From Chloroflexota bacterium (GTDB lineage Bacteria; Chloroflexota; Anaerolineae; J102): 53,546 nucleotides of DNA. The first letter of the stretch is position 1. Every line of letters starts with the position of its first letter. Position numbers and translations under genes: made by a program. Location: contig JAKOVD010000089.1 in the NCBI GenBank assembly GCA_029782215.1, forward strand, positions 1-53,546. Reading direction: 5' to 3'. This document shows positions 34,700 to 45,581 of this stretch, piece by piece. The notes beneath the pieces were generated by a model that was given only the letters and a program-made list of their open reading frames with translations, made no database searches and was not told the DNA's origin.

Positions 34700-36069
34700 G
34701 GGGCGGGCGGCAAGCCGTGGTCGAAGTTGTAGAAGAGCGTCTGGAAGGCCGAGCGGAACTCGATCACGTCCTCGATCACGTCCTCGGGCGCTTCCTTTTC
34801 CACCAGGACGCGGGCCATGAAGCCGGCGATGATGTCCATATCCTGCTCGTGCATCCCCAGCCGCGTGACCTCGATGGTGCCCATGCGCAGCCCGCTGGGC
34901 CGGTCCCAGTCCGCAGGGGTATCGCCGGGGATGAGGTTCTTGTTGGTGACGACATTGGCGCGTGCCAGCAGGTGGGCGACGTCCAGCCCGCCGCCGAATG
35001 GTCGCACGTCGGCGATGACCTGGTGGGTGCTCGTGTAGCCCTTGTGCGCCGCCAGCACCGGCACGCCGCGGGCCTCCAGGGCGGCGTCGAGGGCGCGGGC
35101 GTTGGCGACGATCTGGGCCATGTAGACCTGCCCGAACTCCAGCATCTCCGCCGCCGATACGGCCAGGGCGGCCACGCGGTTGACCTGGTGCGTGGCTGCC
35201 AACACCGGGAAGATGGCCGTGGTGATGGGTTCGGTCAGGCTGGGATCGTTCCAGACGATGACGCCGCTCTGTGGCCCGCTGAAGGTCTTGCCGGCGGAGC
35301 CGGTCATCACCGCTGCGCCCTCACGCAGGGGGTCCTGGAACTGCCCGCCGGCCACGAGGCCAAGCTGGTGGGCGCCGTCGAAGAACAGCCGCCCACCCCA
35401 TTCCGCCATCACCTCTGCCATCTCGGCCAGGGGGAAGGGGAACAGGGTCATCGACGCGCCCAGCGCCACCACCTTGGGCCGAACCAGGGGCGCCATGCGC
35501 CGGAACAGGTCCAGGTCCACCTCCAGCTCGACCGGGTCCATGGGCACGTCGATGATCTTGAGCCCGCGCACGCCGGCCGGACCGTCGATGCGGTTGCTGG
35601 AATGCCCGCCAAAGGGCTGCGGGATGCTCATGATCACGTCGCCCGGCTCGGTCAGCGCCGTGTAGACGGCCATGTTGCCGATCATGCTGGCGACGAGGCG
35701 GTGGTCGGCGTAGCGGGCCCGGAAGACCTTCTTCAGCAACTCCACGCACAGCGCCTCGATCTCGTCGATGTTCTGGGTGCCCGCAAACCAGCGGTTCACC
35801 TTGCCGATATGCCCTTCCGCCGCCCGCGTCCCCACCTCCGCCGCCAGCAGGGCGCGCACGGTTGGGCTGGTGGGAGCTTCCGGCGCCAACAGGTTGATGC
35901 ACTGTTCGCCGCGCCAGCGCTCGTTGCGGCGCACCGCCGCCAGCACGGCCTCCTGCATCTCCTGGCCGGAGCGGCAGGCATCGATCACCGCCCGCGCCTG
36001 CGCCAGCACGGCAGGATCGTGAACTTCAAAATCGGTGGCAGGTTGCGGGTTCAAGGTTGAAGGTTGCAT
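34696..36069 (-). CDS. Serine hydroxymethyltransferase-family PLP enzyme
   Basis: A 457-residue fold-type I PLP enzyme close to SHMT. Visible are NLLAPEAPTSPTVRALLAAEVG, the cofactor Asp231-x-x-His234 in FFDGAHQLGLVAGG and the likely Schiff-base Lys261 in MTGSAGKTFSGPQSG, which replaces the canonical TTTHKTLRGPRGG. The altered lysine loop suggests a substrate other than serine/tetrahydrofolate, so glyA is not assigned. The first 12 residues (MQPSTLNPQPAT) are encoded by heptamer repeats; the next Met is at 38, so this start or a later non-ATG is used. It overlaps the HEAT-like gene. Confidence 0.78.
   Translation of the reverse strand: MQPSTLNPQPATDFEVHDPAVLAQARAVIDACRSGQEMQEAVLAAVRRNERWRGEQCINLLAPEAPTSPTVRALLAAEVGTRAAEGHIGKVNRWFAGTQNIDEIEALCVELLKKVFRARYADHRLVASMIGNMAVYTALTEPGDVIMSIPQPFGGHSSNRIDGPAGVRGLKIIDVPMDPVELEVDLDLFRRMAPLVRPKVVALGASMTLFPFPLAEMAEVMAEWGGRLFFDGAHQLGLVAGGQFQDPLREGAAVMTGSAGKTFSGPQSGVIVWNDPSLTEPITTAIFPVLAATHQVNRVAALAVSAAEMLEFGQVYMAQIVANARALDAALEARGVPVLAAHKGYTSTHQVIADVRPFGGGLDVAHLLARANVVTNKNLIPGDTPADWDRPSGLRMGTIEVTRLGMHEQDMDIIAGFMARVLVEKEAPEDVIEDVIEFRSAFQTLFYNFDHGLPPAP
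36032..36066 (-). repeat. Five heptamer repeats just inside the SHMT-like gene start
   Basis: On the coding strand CAACCTT, CAACCTT, GAACCCG, CAACCTG and CCACCGA follow the ATG directly. They share the C-N-ACC core with the tracts at uvrB and the glycosyltransferase. Confidence 0.75.
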
Positions 36070-36123
36070 AGGTCCCTTGCGTTTGATGACGGTTTTGGAG
36101 ACGAAATGCCAGTTGAAATCCTC

Positions 36124-36159
36124 AACGTTGGAACGTTCAAACGTTCGAACGTTCCAACG
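36124..36159. repeat. AACGTT octamer repeat / palindrome at the methyltransferase stop
   Basis: AACGTT occurs at 36124, 36132, 36140 and 36148, an 8-bp period, and the whole forms an imperfect inverted repeat (one mismatch over 18-bp arms). On the minus strand it encodes the last residues (LERSNV) and the stop of the methyltransferase. Confidence 0.8.
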
Positions 36160-36925
36160 GTTTCACTGCGCGCGTAGCGATGTAGGAAGGCATGTAGGCG
36201 GCGGTGGCCACATTCTGGTGCCGGTAATCCTCGTAGAAGCCGGTGAGGTAGAAACCGGCCGCGATCTGCCCGCCGATCTGGTCGTCGAGCGTGTGCCCGA
36301 ACTCCAGCGGCGCCTCCACCCCGTAGTCGGCGATGCGCTCCTCCTCGCTGATGCTGGTCAGGTCGCTGTAAGGGATGCGGAACCGCACCTGCAGGATGCC
36401 CTGGTCCGACAGCGCCCGGTCGAACAGGTACTCGACGGGGTTCATGAAGCCGGCCAGCAGCGTCCCGCCCGGTCGCAGCACGCGATAGGCTTCCCGCCAG
36501 ACCGGCCGGACATCGGCGACGAAGAGATTGGAGACGGGGTGAAAGACCAGGTCGAACGAGGCATCGGCCAACACCGACAGATCCGCCATGTCACCCTGGA
36601 CGGTGACCAGGTCAAGGCCCTCGCGCTCCGCCACCTGGCGATCCTGGGCAAGTTGGCGCGGCGAGTTGTCGAACACGGTGACGCGGGCGCCCGCTGCTGC
36701 CAGGACGGGGCCCTGCTGGCCTCCGCCCGAGGCCAGGCAGAGCACAGCGCGTCCTGCCAGGTCGGGAAACCACGCCCTGGGCACGGGGGTGGACTCTGTC
36801 AGCAGCACGGACCACTCGCCGCGGCGGGCAGCGGCGATGACCTCCGGCGACACGGGCACCGTCCAGGGATTGTTGGTTTCGACCTGGCGATCCCAGGCAG
36901 TGCGGTTGTGTGCGACCACGTCCAT
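36137..36925 (-). CDS. Class I SAM-dependent methyltransferase
   Basis: A 262-residue methyltransferase. Motif I is [20 protein letters not shown], followed by [38 protein letters not shown] and the [13 protein letters not shown] strand. This SGGGQQ variant is common in methyltransferases of unknown substrate. ATG 36925 ([12 protein letters not shown]) with a GAGG upstream is preferred; a longer frame to 37039 has no support. The C-terminus is overwritten by the AACGTT repeat, which supplies the last six codons and the stop. Confidence 0.88.
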   Translation of the reverse strand: MDVVAHNRTAWDRQVETNNPWTVPVSPEVIAAARRGEWSVLLTESTPVPRAWFPDLAGRAVLCLASGGGQQGPVLAAAGARVTVFDNSPRQLAQDRQVAEREGLDLVTVQGDMADLSVLADASFDLVFHPVSNLFVADVRPVWREAYRVLRPGGTLLAGFMNPVEYLFDRALSDQGILQVRFRIPYSDLTSISEEERIADYGVEAPLEFGHTLDDQIGGQIAAGFYLTGFYEDYRHQNVATAAYMPSYIATRAVKPLERSNV

Positions 36926-37084
36926 GGCGGACCTCGGCGACAGTGAGAGGAACGGCAACAGGAGACCCCCCATCATACCATCCCTGGGAGCGCCGAGCCC
37001 CGCCCCGGCACTCGCCCCACGCGCAACGCCACGGGCCACCTCCGTTTCTGTGATCCAGACCCGCCGGGTTGGGTGGAAGGGACC

Positions 37085-37105
37085 GGGGCGAGGTTTCCTC
37101 GCCCC
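37085..37105. repeat. GGGGCGAGG-TTT-CCTCGCCCC palindrome
   Basis: Perfect 9-bp arms with a 3-nt loop. It is nearly identical to 41491-41511, where the loop is AAA. Confidence 0.8.
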
Positions 37106-37202
37106 CTTCGCAGCGCGGGGCTCTGAACCTCACCCCCATTCCCATCGCGCAAGGGCCGTTGGCCCCCCATCTGCAGGCGTGTTGGGACGGCCCGGCCAAA
37201 TG

Positions 37203-37300
37203 TTCATGCAAAATTCATGCAAATGAGATTCCACTGATGTATGATCACCCCTGGCTGGGTGATCGCTGCTTTGACCTCCCGCCTGATGTCGCCGGAGGTC
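37203..37300 (+). promoter_or_regulatory. Cluster of direct and inverted repeats before the secreted-protein gene
   Basis: TTCATGCAAA repeats in tandem (37203-37213 and 37214-37224). GATCACCC pairs with GGGTGATC (37243-37264, 6-nt loop), and GACCTCC with GGAGGTC (37273-37300). Such spacing fits regulator-binding sites or leader hairpins about 90-190 nt before the start codon; no regulator is known. Confidence 0.4.
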
Positions 37301-37390
37301 TGAGGCTGCCGTCATGGTGCGCGTCAGGGGCCGCCGGGCAAATCCAGAAGCGTCTTGCTCTCACTTTTCGTCATTCCAAGAGAATCGTCC

Positions 37391-40300
37391 ATGAAGCGCA
37401 TCCTTGCTGCTCTCCTGCTGTTCGGCATCCTTGCTGCCGGTCTGGTCGCCTCCCTCCACACTGTGACCGCCCAAACGCCGGTCCAGCGCTTGTCCGGCCC
37501 CGATCAAGCGCCGGACCCTGCCGGCGCCGCGGCGGCAACCGCGACCGCCGTCCCCGGCATCTGGGAGACTGTGTGGCGCGGCACCGGGGTGTTGAGCGAT
37601 CTGCAGTGCACGAGCGTCGATTTCTGTGTGGGCGTGGGAACCGGCGGCATGGCGGCGCGCACGGCCACCAGCGGCGCCACCTGGCATTTCGACATCCTCG
37701 CTCCTGACAAGGACCTCAACGCGCTCTCCTTTGGCGACGCCCAACATGCCCTGATCGTGGGCAGCGGCGGGACCATCTACCGCACCACGGACGGCGCCGC
37801 CACCTGGCAGCCGGTCACGCCCTTGAACGCGGCCGATCTCAACGCCGTCAGCATGTTGGCGGACGGCAGCGCCTGGGCCGCGGGCAGCGGCGGCGCTATC
37901 TGGCACAGCGCCGACGGCGGAGCCACCTGGACGGCGCAAACGAGCGGCGCCGGCGTCGATCTGAACGCCATCCAGTTCCTTGACGCCGCCACGGGCTTCG
38001 CTGCCGGCGATTCGGGCGTCGTTCTCCGCACGAGCGACGGCGGCGCCACATGGGCGCCGGTGACCAGCGGTTTTCCTGTCTCCGCCAACATCAATACCCT
38101 CTTCTTTACCTCACCGCAGGCGGGCTGGATTGCCGGCCAGACAGGACTCATGCGGCGCACCACCGATGGCGGCGCCACCTGGCAGCCCGTCGCCAGCGGC
38201 GTGAGCGCCGACATCCTCGACATTCACTTTGCCGGGAGCTTTGGCGTGTTCGGAGCCGATAACGGCCTGGTCGCCACCAGCACGGGCGGCAGCGTGTGGA
38301 ACGTGCAGACCGGCGAGACGGCCAAACGGGCGGCGATGGCCGTCTTCGCCGTGAACCCCAACCAGGTGTGGGCCGCCGGCTTTGCCCAACGTCCCCCGGC
38401 CGAAAACCCAAACGGAGCGGCGCTGGAATCGTGGTGGGTATACAAGAGCGAGGACGGGGGGCCGTTTGAGCTGAAGGCGGGCGACTACTTTCCCCAGTGG
38501 CAGGAAGTCGCCTATCCCACGCCGAACGTCGCCTACGTGGCGGGCCAGCAGTGGGCAGTCCTGAAGACCGTGGACGGCGGCGACACCTGGACATGGCTGC
38601 GTGCCGATCCCAGCTCCGGCTACTTTGCCAGCCTTTCTTGTCCCGACGCCGACCACTGCTGGGGTGGCGGCCGCTATGCCAGCGTCTACGCCACGAGCGA
38701 CGGCGGCAAGACCTGGCAGCGCCAGGTGCTGCCGGGCGCGGGCAAGCCTGTCTATGACATGTTCATGTGGGATAACCAGCGCGGCCTGGCCGGCACCAAC
38801 GGCTTCACCGACAGCACCCACATTATGTATCGCACCGACGACGGCGGTCAGACCTGGGTCGAGAGCAAGACGGTGGGACGCCACCCCGCCAGCGGTATTT
38901 CGATGCCGACCGACACCACCGGTTGGGTGGCCCTGCGCAACTGGTCCTATTGGAAGACCAGCGACGGCGGCAGGAACTTCACCCGCATCCTGGATGAACG
39001 CCTGGCCCCCAACATCTACGTGGATACCGCCGTGTTCGACGACAACGGCGACAACAAGGTCGACCAGGGCTGGCTCATCGGCTGCATTGGCCCCTTCGGG
39101 GCCGGCGAATCGTGCCACGCGCCCCCCACCGGGGTCATTAGGCACACGCCCGACGGCGGCGTGAATTGGGATCCAGTTGAGGTCCCCGAGGGCACCAAAC
39201 CCCTGATCAGCCTCAAGATGCTCGACAGCCATCACGGCTGGGCCGGGGGTGATGACGGCGAGCTCGTCTACATGGGCGAGGACCGTCACTGGATCAAGGT
39301 CGACAGCGGCCTGCCTCCCGGCAATTCCGCCATCCAGGGCATCAGCTTCGCCGATCCGCAGCACGGCCTCGCCGCAGGCGACAGCGGCTACGTCATCCGC
39401 TTCAAGCCCGCCGGCCGCACCCTTGACAGCTACCCGCAGCCAGGGCCGATCACGGTGGACGGCCAGGCCGGCGACTGGTATCTCGGCGGCGATCTGACGC
39501 TTGACGCCGGCAATGCCAACGCCGTGCTGGGGCCGGAGCCCGCGCCCACTCCCGGCGAGCTCAGCGCCGTGATCCACAGCCGCTGGACGATGAGCACCCT
39601 CTACCTGTTGGCCGAGATCAAGGACGAGCACGTCAGCGACCAGTCCAGGCTGCAGGTGGCCTTCGACGGCCGCAATGACAAGCTCTGGAATGGCTTTGAC
39701 GACCAGCTCATCACCATCGGCGCCGATGGCAGCGTGGTCGACGACCTGCATCCCGGCCAGCCGCCCAACCTGACGGCGCAGGTGGGTCGCAGCGCCGCCG
39801 GATGGACGGTGGAGCTTGCCATTCCGGCGGCGACGTTGGGGCGCGCGGACTTCGCTGGCGCCGACGCCGTGGGCTTCAACTTCGCCGTCACCGGTGGGGA
39901 CAGCCCCAGCCACACCCTGGTCTTCGCCGGCACGCGCATTGACGACAACCCGGCCCTCTTTGGCACGATCCAGCTTCTGGGCGACACGATCTCCTACCAG
40001 CGCAGCGATGCCTACCGCGGCGTCGCCGATACGTACCTCGAACGCTGGACCGACCAGTCCGGCACCACCCCACGCGGGGAGGAGACCATTCTCCAGGTCC
40101 TCAACAGCAACGACCAGGTCTATTCCGACGCTCTGCTGCGCTTTGAGCTGGAGGGCCTGCCTCAGGGATCGCAGGTCACGTCCGCCACCCTTGACCTGAC
40201 CACCTACTTCGCCTCGATCTACGACGAGCCCTTGTCCATCACCGCCTACCGCCTGCTCAAGCCCTGGCTGGAGCCGTCGGCCACGTGGATGCAGCCCGCA

Positions 40301-41065
40301 GTGGGGCAATCCTGGGGGATGGCCGGCGCACGCCAGCCTGGGGTGGACTATGACCCCACCAAACTGAGCACCGCCAACCTGCGCAATCCGGTCAACCCGG
40401 GCAGCCACGTGCAGTGGGACCTCACGGGCGCGGTGCAGACGTGGTTGGCGGCTCCCGCCAGCAACGACGGCGTGCTCCTGCTGCCCGAAAACGGCGCCCG
40501 CTATCTCAAGTCCTTCAGCAGTGAGGATGAGCACGTCGAGAACCGGCCCAAGCTGACCGTGCGCTTTGCGCTGCAGCCCCGCCCCGCCACCCCCACGCCG
40601 ACGCCCTCGCCCACGCCCAACGACACCCCGACCCCGACGGCGACGCCGAGCCCCACGGCCACCTCAACCCCCACGCCCACAGCAACGCCCACCCCGACCT
40701 CTGTCCCGGCCGGCGTCCACGGCGTCGTCTACGAGGACGCCAACGGCAACGGCGAGCGCGACCCTGGCGAGCAAGCGCTGGCCGGCGCCCAACTGCACCT
40801 CACGGGGCCGGGTGTGGACCAGTCCCTCACCACCGTGGGCGATGGCCTGTACGCGTTCACCAACCTCGGCAGCGGCCAGTACACGCTGGCAGAAACGCCC
40901 CCGCCCGGTTTTGGGCCATCGACGCCCGCCTCCCCGGTCAGGCTGGCGCTCGGCGGCGGCGCCGACCTGGCCCTTGACTTCGGCCACACGCGCCTGGCCA
41001 CAGCCACGGCCACGCCCACTCTCGAGCCGCAAGGGCACCTCTATCTGCCCCTGCTGCGAAAGTAA
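37391..41065 (+). CDS. Secreted YCF48/BNR-repeat protein with CBM9-like, DNRLRE-like and SdrD-B-like domains
   Basis: A 1224-residue exported protein. A signal peptide (MKRILAALLLFGILAAGLVASL, cleavage near TVTA-QT) is followed by about ten beta-propeller repeats of the type YRTTDGAATWQPV or RTSDGGATWAPV to ~670. A CBM9-like domain (ITVDGQAGDWYLGGDL, ~686-860), a DNRLRE-like domain (YRGVADTYLERW, ~866-1063), a Pro/Thr linker (~1065-1105), an SdrD-B-like domain (GVHGVVYEDANGNGERDPGEQ, ~1107-1195) and a C-terminal YLPLLRK follow. It is probably surface-attached and binds glycans or other cells; substrate unknown. ATG 37391 is chosen because the signal peptide begins there. Confidence 0.9.
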   Translation: MKRILAALLLFGILAAGLVASLHTVTAQTPVQRLSGPDQAPDPAGAAAATATAVPGIWETVWRGTGVLSDLQCTSVDFCVGVGTGGMAARTATSGATWHFDILAPDKDLNALSFGDAQHALIVGSGGTIYRTTDGAATWQPVTPLNAADLNAVSMLADGSAWAAGSGGAIWHSADGGATWTAQTSGAGVDLNAIQFLDAATGFAAGDSGVVLRTSDGGATWAPVTSGFPVSANINTLFFTSPQAGWIAGQTGLMRRTTDGGATWQPVASGVSADILDIHFAGSFGVFGADNGLVATSTGGSVWNVQTGETAKRAAMAVFAVNPNQVWAAGFAQRPPAENPNGAALESWWVYKSEDGGPFELKAGDYFPQWQEVAYPTPNVAYVAGQQWAVLKTVDGGDTWTWLRADPSSGYFASLSCPDADHCWGGGRYASVYATSDGGKTWQRQVLPGAGKPVYDMFMWDNQRGLAGTNGFTDSTHIMYRTDDGGQTWVESKTVGRHPASGISMPTDTTGWVALRNWSYWKTSDGGRNFTRILDERLAPNIYVDTAVFDDNGDNKVDQGWLIGCIGPFGAGESCHAPPTGVIRHTPDGGVNWDPVEVPEGTKPLISLKMLDSHHGWAGGDDGELVYMGEDRHWIKVDSGLPPGNSAIQGISFADPQHGLAAGDSGYVIRFKPAGRTLDSYPQPGPITVDGQAGDWYLGGDLTLDAGNANAVLGPEPAPTPGELSAVIHSRWTMSTLYLLAEIKDEHVSDQSRLQVAFDGRNDKLWNGFDDQLITIGADGSVVDDLHPGQPPNLTAQVGRSAAGWTVELAIPAATLGRADFAGADAVGFNFAVTGGDSPSHTLVFAGTRIDDNPALFGTIQLLGDTISYQRSDAYRGVADTYLERWTDQSGTTPRGEETILQVLNSNDQVYSDALLRFELEGLPQGSQVTSATLDLTTYFASIYDEPLSITAYRLLKPWLEPSATWMQPAVGQSWGMAGARQPGVDYDPTKLSTANLRNPVNPGSHVQWDLTGAVQTWLAAPASNDGVLLLPENGARYLKSFSSEDEHVENRPKLTVRFALQPRPATPTPTPSPTPNDTPTPTATPSPTATSTPTPTATPTPTSVPAGVHGVVYEDANGNGERDPGEQALAGAQLHLTGPGVDQSLTTVGDGLYAFTNLGSGQYTLAETPPPGFGPSTPASPVRLALGGGADLALDFGHTRLATATATPTLEPQGHLYLPLLRK

Positions 41066-41100
41066 TCCCGCCTTATCGTCAGCGTACTCCCAGGTCCATC

Positions 41101-41187
41101 TCTTATGTCATGCTGAGCGGCCCCGTCAGCCAACCCTCCTGTCGCCGCCTCAGCAGCGAAGCATCTCCAACTCTCCCTATGTCATTG
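41101..41187 (+). repeat. Dispersed repeat, copy A
   Basis: TCTTATGTCATGCTGAGCGG starts the unit and CAGCGAAGCATCTC follows 53 nt later, as at 13191. The part 41127-41187 matches 41387-41447 at 59 of 61 positions. Confidence 0.85.
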
Positions 41188-41360
41188 TAATCCCCTCCAA
41201 GACCTCCGAGAGGCCCACCGCCTTCGCAGTGGCACTCCCTTTCCCATCCGGGCCTCCCGGAGGTCTGTCCAGAGCCCACCACAACTCCCAAGTCCCCGAT
41301 TTATGTCATGCTGAGTTCTTTATGCCACGGGGCGGCAAATAGCTCCGCAGTGACATGGAA

Positions 41361-41447
41361 GGCCATGTCATAAGCAGCGGTCACATCAGCCAACCCTCCT
41401 GTCGCCGCCTCGGCAGCGAAGCATCTCCAACTCTCCCTATGCCATTG
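41361..41447 (+). repeat. Dispersed repeat, copy B
   Basis: Exactly 260 nt after copy A, with two mismatches in the last 61 bp and the CAGCGAAGCATCTC block at the same 53-nt offset. The left end (CATGTCATAAGCAGCGG) is more diverged. Confidence 0.85.
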
Positions 41448-41490
41448 CGAAGGGCGACACTTGGATGGACAGGACCGTGGCGAGGCAACC

Positions 41491-41511
41491 GGGGCGAGGA
41501 AACCTCGCCCC
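41491..41511. repeat. GGGGCGAGG-AAA-CCTCGCCCC palindrome
   Basis: Perfect 9-bp arms followed by TACG, the usual tail of this family in the window (CGCCCCTACG). Confidence 0.8.
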
Positions 41512-41759
41512 TACGCAATGGCCGGGATCGCCGAGCCCGCCGGACCTCCTGTCCGGTCGCTCGGCCCATCATCCGCACCCCACGCGGGGGTGAGGGTTGT
41601 AGGGGCCAGGTCTCCTCGCCCGCTGGCTGTAACGCGGGACCTTGAACCACACCCGGCCGCCACGGTGCGATGGCGTGGCGTTGCGAGTCGTGATAGCATT
41701 GTTTTGAGTTGCATTGCATTGCATCGCGACCGCCGACAGCGTGTCAGGAGGACTGAGGG

Positions 41760-41965
41760 ATGACAAGGGAATTCAGCGTGGTCTTGAGAAGGACGAGGAT
41801 GGCTACTTTGTGGCGTCTGTGCCGGCCCTGCGTGGCTGCCACACCCAAGCCAAGTCGCTGGATGTCCTCATGAAGCGGATCAGAGAAGCCGTTGAGCTTT
41901 GTCTTGAAGTCGAAGGACCGGTGTCCATCGGGCGCACCGGGGGGATGCGTTTGGTAGTTGGGTAG
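41760..41965 (+). pseudogene. hicB-like antitoxin gene with a frameshift
   Basis: HicB antitoxins start like MTREFSVVLEKDEDGYFVASVPAL. Here ATG 41760, with AGGAGG 8 nt upstream, reads MTREFSVV, but LEKDEDGYFVASVPALRGCHTQAKSLDVLMKRIREAVELCLE lies in another frame. One missing base near 41780-41783 restores the family sequence. The rest (to VVG at 41965) is complete. No hicA toxin (double-stranded-RNA-binding-like, with GSHxxF/W) is next to it on either side. It is therefore an orphan, inactivated relic unless the frameshift is a sequencing error or is programmed. An ORF starting at 41714 in the second frame would lack the first HicB strand. Confidence 0.75.
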
Positions 41966-42494
41966 TGACATTTCTGCCATATCTTCCTGTCCGGGCTGCG
42001 GCGCTGTCCTGCCGGAGGTCGACGGCCCCACCCACCGCTACATCGGGGCGTCGCCCGCCTGCTGGGCCCTCTACACCGCTCTTGGCGGTGGGGGCGACCC
42101 GCCCCTGGCGCTGTCGCCCTGGAACGCCCTGCTCGTCGACGGCTACGCCGCCCAGCATCCCGGCCGGCCCTCGCCGCAGTCCATCCAGTCCGTGGCCATC
42201 CACCTGCTCGTGCTGCACGGCGTCTTCGTGGCCGGGGTGGCGCCAGCCCAGGTGATGTGGCTGCGGCGCCGGGTCCTGCGGGAGCGGCTGGAGGCGCGGC
42301 GGGCCGCCTTTGTCTGGCTGGACCCTCCTGATTTCGCCGGGTCCCTCACCGTGGCCGACATCGCCCGGCCACCCACGCCCCAGGCCCGTGCGGCGATGGT
42401 CGAGCCCTATCTGCGCGGCGTCTGGGAGCGCTGGTCCGCCCCCCACGCCGCCACCGTCGCCGCGTGGTACGACCGCTACGTCGTTCCCGATTAG
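41958..42494 (+). CDS. DUF5946 family protein with N-terminal zinc ribbon-like motif
   Basis: A 178-residue protein matching the DUF5946 pattern: CPGCGAVLPEVDGPTHRYIGASPACWALYTALG, then VDGYAAQHPGRPSPQSIQSVAIHLLVLHG and a C-terminal WSAPHAATVAAWYDRYV. Function unknown. The CPGCG may bind a metal. The start is probably TTG 41958, overlapping the hicB stop by 8 nt; no ATG fits. The stop TAG abuts a TAGGGGCGA palindrome. Confidence 0.7.
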   Translation: MGSDISAISSCPGCGAVLPEVDGPTHRYIGASPACWALYTALGGGGDPPLALSPWNALLVDGYAAQHPGRPSPQSIQSVAIHLLVLHGVFVAGVAPAQVMWLRRRVLRERLEARRAAFVWLDPPDFAGSLTVADIARPPTPQARAAMVEPYLRGVWERWSAPHAATVAAWYDRYVVPD

Positions 42495-42520
42495 TAGGGG
42501 CGACCGGCCGGTCGCCCCTA
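42495..42520. repeat. 26-bp perfect palindrome of the TAGGGGCGA family
   Basis: Arms TAGGGGCGACCGG and CCGGTCGCCCCTA. It starts at the base after the stop of the DUF5946 gene. Further half copies (CCGGTCGCCC, TCGCCCCTACC) follow to ~42570. Confidence 0.85.
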
Positions 42521-42676
42521 CCGGTCGCCCACCTGCCCCATCGCCCCTACCGGTCGCCCCTACTGGTAGGACGGCGCGGGCCGTGGTAGGATTGGGACGC
42601 ATCGCGGGTTTGGCTTCTGTTTTCCAGCGATGCCCGCCAACCGGATAAGTCAACGAACGACAAGACAAGCAACCCT

Positions 42677-45577
<2,901 letters not shown>

Positions 45578-45581
<4 letters not shown>

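Larger units (their letters stand above)
36926..37390. other. Spacer with repeats and candidate control sites
   Basis: The 465-bp gap between the divergent methyltransferase and secreted-protein genes has no convincing gene. It holds the GGGGCGAGG palindrome (37085-37105), a tandem 11-mer (37203-37224) and two inverted repeats (37243-37264, 37273-37300). No clear -35/-10 pair was found. Confidence 0.6.
41066..41713. other. Gene-free repeat-rich spacer
   Basis: This 648-bp stretch between the secreted protein and hicB holds two 61-bp near-identical repeats, a half unit (41300-41315, TTTATGTCATGCTGAG), a GGGGCGAGG palindrome (41491-41511) with a degenerate one after it (~41600), and a TTGCA triple repeat near 41709. 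No gene, tRNA or terminator was recognised. Confidence 0.7.

Noticed and set aside
38111..40534. 807-codon open frame antisense to the secreted repeat protein
   Set aside because: Mirror of the repetitive GC-rich coding sequence; no motif or ribosome site.
41066..41713. CRISPR array
   Set aside because: Repeats here are only two or three copies with 260-nt spacing and no cas genes; it is a dispersed repeat, not CRISPR.
41714..41965. Intact HicB-like gene from ATG 41714
   Set aside because: This start gives a first 20 residues unlike HicB, whereas MTREFSVV in another frame fits exactly; a frameshifted relic is more likely.
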